In this document: positions 56,116 to 64,000 of the stretch, one piece after another
How positions within the stretch are numbered: position 1 is the first letter of the stretch
Layout of the letters: every line of letters begins with the position of its first letter
DNA from: Rostratula benghalensis
Taxonomy: Eukaryota; Chordata; Aves; Charadriiformes; Rostratulidae
Length of the DNA: 64,000 nt
NCBI GenBank assembly: GCA_013399305.1
Contig: VXAI01000383.1
Span: 74,170-138,169 of the forward strand
Direction: 5' to 3'
Position numbers and translations under genes: made by a program
The notes under the pieces: generated by a model
The model's input: only the letters and a program-made list of their open reading frames with translations
Databases searched by the model: none
Told to the model about the DNA's origin: nothing

Positions 56116-57640
56116 ACAAAGTGTATTAACTTTCCCCATGAAAATCCTTCACAACAAAAAGCTCCATTCACAGACCCCCTGGATAAGCAGTAACTAATGT
56201 GTCTCTGTTCTCATAATAATGTTTAATACCTGCATCATTTCCTACTTGCTGGGGCAGCCGAAACATTACTCTTTGCTTTGACGTAAGCAGTTGAGTGCTG
56301 TGCATTTGTAATATTCGGGACAGCTTTTGCCATAACTCCCTCTCCGAGCTAAAACATTTTGCTGGAATATTCATGTCTCTTGGCATCAATATGCCAAGGA
56401 GGTATTTGGGTCTAGGGACTCGGGAGACCAGACTTGTACTTTCCTTTGAGGAAGGCAATAATATGGAAATTCTTTATTGGGCAATTTTCAGAACTGGAAG
56501 AACTACGGGGATTATTTGGTTTTCTTCTCTGGGAATAGCAGTATCTGTGAGGATAACAATGATACCAACAGCAGTGCCAATAAAACCGCTTTATCGAGAG
56601 TCGACACCTTCACATTTCGGATTCTTTTTCAAACAGGGTAAAATCTCATTTTCCAGATAGGTTGTTTTCATGTTTCTATCAACAGAGGAAACAAGAGCAG
56701 GTGATGAGAGAATTGATCTGCAGAGATTGTCCCCACAGCTGGCGGCTGCAAGGACCCTGCGAGAACGGAACCAAAGTTTGCCTTTCGAAACTAATTCCTT
56801 TGCTCTTCATTTATTTTTAGGATGGATGTGTAGCATTGCAAATGGATTCACCCCTCTGTTGTTTTATTGGTTTATTTGATTTTACTTTTTTTTTTTTTTT
56901 GCAACAGCTTTAAAGATAAAAGGGTGAGTTTGTGTGGGAAAGAATGGCCCTGAAGGGCCAAAAGAGGCTGTAGGCTCACACTGGAGAGCTGTAATCTCAC
57001 AGTTTCCCATGAAATGTTCATAATCTGACTGTGCATCTATAAAGATTCATGGGCGATGTATCAACACATTAGGGAAAAAGCGCTCAGTATTTCTGTAGGA
57101 AAGTGTTTTTATTGTGTTTTAAACTGTTAATCCAAGAGCTGTCCTTTTCTTTATATTGTGCCTGCACCTCAAGCTCCTACTTATCTCTTGAGGGTCTAAT
57201 TTTGTTCATTTCTGTGCAAAAGCATGGGCTGAAATTCCCTGGAAGTCAGGAGGTGCAGTAAGATGAGACAGGTGGATGAAGAGGAACAGGAGGGGATGGG
57301 GTCATAAAGGAGTGGCAGGAGAAGAGGCAAAAATAGAGTCCAGGTTGTCCGGCCCTGGATCGCTCACATCGATGGGAAAGCTGGCATTTGGGCTGAGAGT
57401 GCTTCCAAAAGTCAGATGGAAAACTCGACGGATTAGAGTAGTTCATGAGAGACTAAAATGAGAGGCAGAAATAGGTGGAGTGCTTGAAAATAGTAACAGG
57501 AGAGAGAATCCACCTGTGGGCTGGGAAAGCTTGAAGGCGGCAGCAGCCGAGAGGAATCCACACATCTAATCCAAATGCAAAGTGCAGTTTGGAGATCTCG
57601 GGGCTACAAGGCCCTGGCGCTGGTGGCAGTGGGGTACGCA
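56116..57640. other. unique non-coding DNA, enhancer-like in parts
   Basis: 56290-56620 and 56900-57130 are repeat-free and rich in AT-type factor words (TTTGTAATATTC, GAATATTCATG, TCTATAAAGATTCATGG). A 121-codon plus frame (56295-56660) has no recognisable domain, but lies in this possibly conserved stretch. T-run at 56885-56900. No repeat family is recognised. Confidence 0.45.
56885..56900. repeat. poly-T tract
   Basis: About 15 T following TTTTAC, directly before GCAACAGC. Confidence 0.9.
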
Positions 57641-58060
57641 GGTTAATGCTAAAAGCATGTTATTAGTAATGACCAAAGACCTTTAGCCTCCTGCCCAAAA
57701 TCCTTTTTTACTGTATAGAACGGGGAAATAAACTCGATCATGTTGGGCTATTTAGTAAGCTATTAGTGCATTCATCTTTTCATCATTTGACAGGTGGAAG
57801 TAGTAGTCCAGCTTTTAGTTTTAATTATAAGGGATTCCAGATGTAGAATAGGACATAAATTAAAACCAGATCTACTCATATGTCTTTTCAAAGTAAGCCA
57901 ACTTCAAGGTATCTGCTTTTCATTTCAAAATGTTATTAAAGCTATTACTAAGAAATTCATAGTCTTAGCATGCTCCAATAATTGACACCTTTAAAGTGAC
58001 TAAACAGATTTAGAGCGTGCAGAAAAGTAAATTTGTCTTAGAGAATGACTCTAATCATCC
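57641..58060. promoter_or_regulatory. candidate conserved non-coding element
   Basis: About 400 bp without simple repeats or mobile elements. It contains TTAGTAATGACC, TTTTAATTATAAGGG, CATTTGACAGGTGG (TGACAG is a TALE-homeodomain word beside an E-box CAGGTG) and CCAATAATTGACACC. Clustered homeodomain, TALE and E-box words suggest an enhancer. Conservation cannot be tested here. Confidence 0.33.
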
Positions 58061-58205
58061 ATTTACATATAATGGACAAATCAGGGTTTGTGTTCTGAAG
58101 GGCTGGGTGAGCAGCAGCCTGTCGAGATGGCTCTCTCTGACTACTCCTCTGCCCTGCCCTGGCTGCCGGGCCTGAGGTTGGTTCTGTGATTACGCTCAAA
58201 GAATC

Positions 58206-58248
58206 AAGGGCTGATCCAAGGCTGGTGAAACTCAACGGGAGTCTTTTG
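58206..58248. repeat. fragment of ancient 'gggctgatccaaagcc…aatgggagtcttt' repeat
   Basis: AAGGGCTGATCCAAGGCTGG, then TGAAACTCAACGGGAGTC and TTTTG match, in order, the old sauropsid phrase 'gggcccgatccaaagcccattgaagtcaatgggagtctttcc'. One arm only. Confidence 0.48.
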
Positions 58249-58318
58249 AGGAGCTTTCCATCACAGTCTCCTCCTCTCATGCTGACCTGAGCTAAGTTAT
58301 GTTATGTTGGAGGTTGCA

Positions 58319-58341
58319 TTTTTTTTTTTTAAAAAAAAAAA
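58319..58341. repeat. T12-A11 palindromic homopolymer junction
   Basis: Twelve T directly followed by eleven A, a perfect A/T palindrome. It could extrude a short hairpin or exclude nucleosomes. It may also mark a slippage-grown site. Confidence 0.95.
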
Positions 58342-60058
58342 GAAAATTAAATCCAGAACCATTTTTTTTTCCCCAGTGATAGTGTTCTTAAACCCCTCGC
58401 CGTGTAAAGAAACCTGCAGATTCCTTTCTAAAAAGTCTTTCTTTCCCCAAGACCTATTTATCTAGTAATAGGCTACAACCATGCAAATAACGCTGTACAT
58501 CTGACTTCATAAAAAGTCTGAGGTTTCCAATAATTAGAATGATAGCTGGCAAGTCTGATAAATTAGAGAAATAACTTGTTTGGTGTAAACTGAGCCTGTT
58601 TCTGAGGCAGAAATGTTAGGCTTTTATCCTCTGGAGTGTGATTGAAAGGGTGAGAAGTTAATTTGGCAGCTTCGCTTCTATGGTTTCATAATGTTTCTCC
58701 TCCCCCCTCCCCTCAGCTTCAGGGAAGGACTGTGATTTCAGTACTTTGCGCCTGCCCTCATACAAGGCAAGAGCATGACCCGAAACGAAACCCCTCTCCC
58801 CAGGGCACATCCTGAGCAGTAACAGCTTGGCTCAAGTGTTTCTTATGAACAGCCGTCCAGAGCACTTGATCTAAATCATGCCATTTCCTTCACAGTATGG
58901 CACAGTTAACAAGTCAGTGCATCAACACAATCTGCAGATGGCAGTTCAAAAGGTGCACGTTCCCCAGCAAGATAAAGGGCAATGAGTTCCATGGGTTAGC
59001 TCATTACTTGGATTCAGGCAGGGGCTCCGTAGGGGTGTGAGGGAGGAAAAAGGGGGCAGGCAAACCTCGAGAATGCATGTCTACACAAATAAAGCCAGCC
59101 TTGCAAGAAGTGTGTTATTGAAGTAAAGTGCAAAGAGCTTGCAGGGCACGGCTTCCCTCAGAGGTGGCTTCCTACGCCCCTGAAAAGCAGGAGAGTGAAA
59201 CCAGGGGTGATGCGCACCTTCCTGTATCCGCAAGGCCTGGCAAGTCCCACGGCGTTTCCTCAGCCAAAGCCCCAAAATTCAGAAGAGGTGAGCGAGCAGC
59301 CAGCAAGGGCCCAGGGCTCCTGGTTGCTCTGTATCCTGCTTGGGAAGGAACCTGTTTTCTGGAGCGGTGCAGAAGGGTTCTAGAGAGCGGCGTGCGCTCC
59401 CGCACAAATTACATTAGAGCTAAACGTCCAGTGAAGAATCTCTGAGACATATTAGTCCTTTAGACTTCAAAACAAGCTTAAATTGGAACCATATTGCTGG
59501 AATACTTCTTAGCTAACATTTATATTACTTCAGTTACCAAATCCAGACTAAGTCCCAGGACTCGGCAGGGGAGGACATAATATATTAGGAAGTAAGATGG
59601 GGGTGTGCACTTCTGGCCCCCTATTTTATTTAAATGTACAAAAAGTTTCCTCACACTAGCAAGGAAATGACTACAAGGCCCTAAAATGCCGATTTCCAGA
59701 GGCAAACGAGGGAAGTCCTGCCCCTCCTCCCCTCTCTCCCCTGACCGTTCTGTGTGTGCCATGCCTTGGGGATAGTTTGGATTACTTGGAGTAAGACCGT
59801 TGCATAGAAGCTCAGGTATCAGGGCAGATAATTATACACATATAGCGAGATACAGCAAAGGTCTCAGTGAATTGTCAGAGGATGAGATACATCTCGGGAG
59901 ACCAAACAAGCCTCCCCTATACTGATCTTTGTAAATGAATCTCTTTGGGAACTATCAAGATGGTGCTTTACCACGATTTTCACTGCTGAGGAAAAAGGAA
60001 CTCTTCCAAGCTGTTTGTTTTCCAGGTTGTATCAAAAGCTGGCGAGTGAAGATTATTC

Positions 60059-60086
60059 TTTTTTTTTTTTGTAATTTTTTTTTTTC
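60059..60086. repeat. T-rich tract
   Basis: T12, GTAA, then T11. Confidence 0.92.
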
Positions 60087-60676
60087 TGTCTTGCTGTTCT
60101 TCCCTTGCTATGAGCACACTGAAAAGGCGCTAACGTATGTGCTGATCTCTGAGTTCCTGCAGAAGAGAAGTTCAAGGCAGGTTAGGTAAGAGAGGAACAG
60201 TGACACACTCCCCCTTTCCCCTCCCTGTAACTTCAAATCTACAAAGGCTGACTTTCTGGTGAACTCCCTGCTCTACATCCCAATTCCTTTGGAGAAAGAG
60301 TGCTAAAACTGGGAAGGGCAAATCCTGAGTGGCTGCTAGGCAGAGGTGTGTTGAACTAAGTTCATTCCCTGTGCAATTTGATTGATTTAGTAGAGTTATG
60401 CCAGAGAGAAATTTGGCTTCAGGCTTTTGGGTGATGTGTTTCTTTATTTAACTTATCAAACAGGTGCTTAGCAACAGCATCTTCCACTGGTTTATCCAGA
60501 AATCTTCCCTTCTTTCTTTCATTATCCGTTCTTTAATATCCTTCCAAGCTGTGCTGAGTTAAAAACTGAGCCAAGACTTCAGGCTGTGCCCCTCCGGGAC
60601 GCGCAGGTACGCAGCGTGTTCCACCAGGCCCTGTATCCATTTCTGTATTAAAACAGTGCCTGGTAATTGCTGGGTT

Positions 60677-60695
60677 TTTTTCTTTTTTTTTTTTT
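60677..60695. repeat. T-rich tract
   Basis: TTTTTTTC followed by about 13 T and CTCTC. Confidence 0.9.
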
Positions 60696-61994
60696 CTCTC
60701 AATTCAGTGAGATAAACGAAGGATAAAGAGCTGCGAGTCTCAGAGATTTTTCTGGATTTGGTGAGTTCAGCCTTAAGCTAAAGCAGCTGAAGAGGACTTT
60801 GGTGGTGAGGAGCTGAACTTGATTGCATTAGAAGTGTTCCAGCTTCTGCTGAGATCAGCAAAAAACAAGGGAGCCCTAAAGGTCTGAGTCCTGAGGTGTC
60901 GGGCAGCAGAATTCAGCAGTGACTCAGGCAGTTCCCAGCCGCTGCGCAGCCTGACTCCTCTAGCCCACATTTGAAAAACTCCGGTTTCTGTGCTAGAAAT
61001 ATCTTTGCCCAAACGAGAGGTCTGGGACGTGCCCACTGCAGATTTATTTCTCCCTCTTAGGCAGCAGCCTCTTCTTTTTGCTGGAGAGTCCAGTGCCCAG
61101 AGCACTTTCAGTGAGGTGGCTTTGAGCGCAGGAGGGCCCTTACCTTGGCTTTCCCTGCTTCTTTTTCAGAGATGTTTTTGATACCTCAGCGTTGTATTGC
61201 ATGGTGCTGTGCTGTACATCCTGTGTACCAGGGTTAACCTGCCCCATCTCTTCTCCCTGGGGGCCGTATCCTTCCCAGACATTGCTTGCAGAGAAAGTGG
61301 TGTTTGCTTTCTTAAGTTACACCTTGAGTTCAGCCCAGTAAAGGTACACCTGACAAACAAACCTGCGTGACGTGAAAAGGATTATATGACACAGTGGTTG
61401 GTAATAGCAGGAAACAGAACTTAGTGACTTAAGTCCCTTCTATCTTCATCTTCCTGCAATTTCCCTCCTAGTGATGGATGTCAGAGAAGTAGAGGGTTTG
61501 TTCTGGTAGTTCTTACTGATCAACACGCTCATATTTCTTGGAACCACACTGGAAATCTCTGGCTTTGCATTGAAACTGAATCTCAGACCCTCACGGTGCC
61601 GTAGTCTCCCAGAAAGCATCCTGCTTCTTTATCATGAACTATCGATGTGATGATAGCCCTGAGAAGTGCTGGGGATGGGGACTCTGATGTGCCAGGAGCC
61701 ATATACTGAGAAATGAAATAAAGAGATCAACCTCACAGAGAGCAAGCACACAGACCTGGAGCTTCTGCCTCCCAGTCCCATGCTTTCATGGGGAAATCAC
61801 TCTGTTCTTTCAGCTGGATCTCCAGGCTCTGTTCATAGCACTGTCATTTCTCTGTCCCTCGTGGAAACCCCAGGGCAGGGCTTCACAGACGCTCTGCAAC
61901 TCTATCCCTTCGGACTGTAATTGATTTGGAGTCAGGTGGTGGTGTAACATAACCCGTATGGAATCTGTTGGTGAAGTTTATGGCCCATTCAGTT

Positions 61995-62022
61995 AAAAAA
62001 AGGAAGAAAAAAAAAAAAAAAA
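61995..62022. repeat. A-rich tract
   Basis: A7, GG, A, AG and then about 16 A before GAGTACTATAG. Confidence 0.92.
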
Positions 62023-62497
62023 GAGTACTATAGAGGAGGAGTAGGAAGTGAATTGAGTTGGAGTTGTGGGATTTGAAGCTGTGGTCTTTCGCAGCTCATG
62101 GGGAAAAGCTCGTAGAGGCCTTGGGTGTGGAGAAAAATGTATTTCCAGCTCATGCACCACAGTCCTGCTGAGCCTTGCTGTGACAGCCCGTGTGTATCCA
62201 CAGAAGAACCTCCAGAGAAACGCCTGTCCCCAGCTCTGGTCAGCTTTTGAGCCAGTATGGAAACGCGGAGGATTGCAGAGGGAATGCAGAGAATACATTA
62301 AATTTTTATTATTTTATTTTTTTTAAATTACCCTTTTGCTTGCTTTGTGCTACCTGACTGTGGGGCTGCAGTAAATCACTCAACTTCTGTCTCCCCTCTC
62401 TTAAATTTCCAGGGCTTTTGTGCAGCCAAGGGTAGATGTTATAATGTGGCTCCTGGGTCCCCTGAGGTACTGAAGGCAGCTCGATGTTATTTGCAGG

Positions 62498-62523
62498 TTT
62501 GAACAGCTGATTTGAACAGCTGA
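62498..62523. repeat. 13-bp perfect tandem duplication containing an E-box
   Basis: TTTGAACAGCTGA occurs twice without a spacer (62498-62510 and 62511-62523). Each copy holds CAGCTG, an E-box bound by basic helix-loop-helix factors. The result is two E-boxes 13 bp apart. Confidence 0.9.
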
Positions 62524-62730
62524 TGGAAAGTCTTGGAATGAGCTGGGAAGATCTCCACTGACAGTACTGCATTTGCTGATTTGGTGAATCCATCTGGGAT
62601 TACAGAGATGACAGGCCAAAAAATTGTGCTTTCTGTGACAGGAAAATCCCCTCTGCAAGGTTTTGTAGAGTTCTAGAAACTTTAAAAAAAAGGGTTCTAG
62701 AATATTTCTTATCCTGCTTGTGGGCTTCAC

Positions 62731-62765
62731 CTGTATGTGTGTGTCTATGTGTATATATATATACA

Positions 62766-62811
<46 letters not shown>

Positions 62812-62812
62812 C
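62731..62812. repeat. compound (TG)n/(TA)n microsatellite
   Basis: TGTATGTGTGTGTCTATGTG, (TA)n, CATGTGTGTGTGTG, a long (TA)n run and GTATATATATAC over about 82 bp. Alternating purine-pyrimidine throughout, so it is prone to Z-DNA and cruciform formation and to length polymorphism. Confidence 0.96.
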
Positions 62813-64000
62813 AACTCACCTTCCTGATACGAGGGAAGCAAAGCCCAAGCAAAGCAGAATTCTTTGTCAACAGGCCCATTAGTACAGCTAGAAAAAAAAT
62901 CAGACAGGCCTTTGAAGACACGGTGTAGGTATTACTGTTGTTGCTGTCATTACTGTAATCTGGGATCTTGCTTGCTGAGGGGAAGAGAGGAAGCTGGTTC
63001 TCACCTCGGACTGTTCCTGTCTCTCTCTGGGCTGGTGGAACAGTCCTCACCTTGCACAAAATGCTTTCTTGGAGAGCAGCTTTGGGGAGCACAAGTGGAA
63101 ATCCTGCACTTGTGTGCAAGTGAGCTGTGGAGGTTAGAAAGCAGCAGCTGAGGAGAGAGAGGGTTTGCCTTGAAGCACTTTAAGCCCTGAATAAGGCACG
63201 ATATCTGAGTTGCATCACCACCTCACCCTACCCCAACCATCCTGGGAGACCTTGGGTCCTTGATTACTCTCCTCTGGCCCATTTTTTTCCCCCTTTTTCC
63301 CTCAGAGGCTTCTCCATCCAGTACCAACACAGGAAGTTTTCCTGAGGGAGAGGTAAGGTGTTTCAGTCCCTCTGTTCACGTCACCCTAGGCAGCATGTGC
63401 TGAGGGTCAAATGCCCCCCTACACTTAGTGTCCTGCTGATTCCATTCCTGGTCCCTCTTGTCAGCCCCACTCTGTGAAGTCACTTAAGTACTGAACACAC
63501 TGAGATCCTGACACAGAGCAGCCTTCGAGCCGTGCGGCTGCTGGCCTCCCGGAGCGCTCTGTTCTGAACCACCTCGGTGGAAAATTGAGGTGTAACAAGG
63601 TTGAAACCAGTCGATTTGGAGTGAAAAATAACCTCCTATAGAAATACAGAGATCAGTAAATGAAAACAGAAATGGGGATTTCTGAATTATTCTCTGGCTT
63701 TCTTAAGAGGGGTTATCATTTTCCCCTGCATTCTGTTGGACGCTTAACACGTCTGTAAAATGCAGCTTCTTCGCTATTGAGTTCTTCCAGATTCTTCCAC
63801 AGGGGTGATATTTATTTTTTTTTTAAAGAGAAAATACTGAAGCCCCACGTGAAAAACAGGAAAGTCCATGATTTTTTTTTATAGTGAAATTTTTCCACTA
63901 GGGAAACATCCGTATTTTACAGTTTGCAAAATGTGTGGGACCATAAACTGTAAAACCGCACAGAGAACCACAACTCCTTTGTACTTTAAAAATAGACATA
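62813..64000. other. non-coding DNA, no gene seen
   Basis: No repeat family or coding exon is recognised. Open frames are at most about 124 codons (62745-63119 on minus, which runs through the TA microsatellite). 63520-63580 is locally GC-rich (GAGCCGTGCGGCTGC). The last 400 bp are AT-rich with a T-run near 63873. The window ends without a recognisable feature. Confidence 0.5.

Larger units (their letters stand above)
58249..62730. other. non-coding DNA rich in A/T runs, no gene seen
   Basis: Homopolymers at 58319-58341, 60059-60086, 60677-60695 and 61995-62022. 58480-58660 and 58830-59010 look like further conserved-type unique sequence. 59190-59400 and 60590-60620 are locally GC- and CpG-richer. 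A phrase near 60390-60425 (GAGTTATGCCAGAGAG, AAATTTGGC) faintly resembles the ancient repeats. Frames up to 146 codons have no domains. Confidence 0.5.

Noticed and set aside
59128..59445. GC-richer stretch with a 105-codon frame as a possible exon
   Set aside because: Frames are open in several phases on both strands, no family resemblance, and CpG density is only moderate.
1..64000. CRISPR arrays, bacterial-type operons, phage, endogenous retroviral genes
   Set aside because: No regularly spaced repeats, no ribosome-binding sites or compact genes, and no LTR pair or gag/pol/env-like frame was recognised. The content is vertebrate non-coding DNA.

Overview
This window is non-coding nuclear DNA from a vertebrate, most likely a bird. 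The main clue is a set of 3'-end fragments of CR1 LINEs in both orientations, which is the typical repeat landscape of avian (and wider sauropsid) genomes. I saw no SINEs, L1 or obvious LTR elements. No bacterial, viral or organellar genes are present. I could not recognise a single protein-coding exon, tRNA, rRNA, snRNA or known microRNA. The longest open frames (about 100-207 codons) are antisense shadows of CR1 copies or chance openings without recognisable domains. The best description is a gene desert or the interior of a very long intron.

Layout. 1-14 kb is AT-rich single-copy DNA with one small CR1 scrap (2.85 kb), a long poly-A run with an N (8.08-8.13 kb, preceded by an AATAAA) and a palindromic ancient repeat (11.83-11.95 kb). 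14-31 kb holds CR1 copies at 14.76, 22.30, 25.09, 27.50 and 30.66 kb, a short interstitial telomeric (CCCTAA) tract at 19.81 kb and a small CpG-dense patch at 28.03-28.15 kb. 31-45 kb is mostly unique sequence with a probable very old CR1 (39.8-40.2 kb) and two AT-motif-rich stretches that look like conserved developmental enhancers (about 36.2-37.6 and 42.9-43.2 kb). 45-53 kb is the most CR1-rich part (45.1, 49.5, 51.95 and 52.5 kb) plus an (ATCC)n microsatellite at 48.4 kb. 53-64 kb has many A/T homopolymers, several ancient palindrome-like repeats (55.2, 56.0, 58.2 kb), further enhancer-like stretches and a composite TG/TA microsatellite at 62.7 kb.

How the parts relate. There is no operon-like or pathway logic here. 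The recognisable DNA is decayed retrotransposon sequence, much older palindromic repeats and simple repeats. Any function would be regulatory. I did not find a convincing new biological system. The most distinctive observations are the telomeric-repeat insertion flanked by short direct repeats, the cluster of ancient 'TTCAATGGGA / ATTTACACC'-type palindromic repeats, and the candidate conserved non-coding blocks. Family assignments rest on reading and memory of consensus sequences; no alignment or database search was run.
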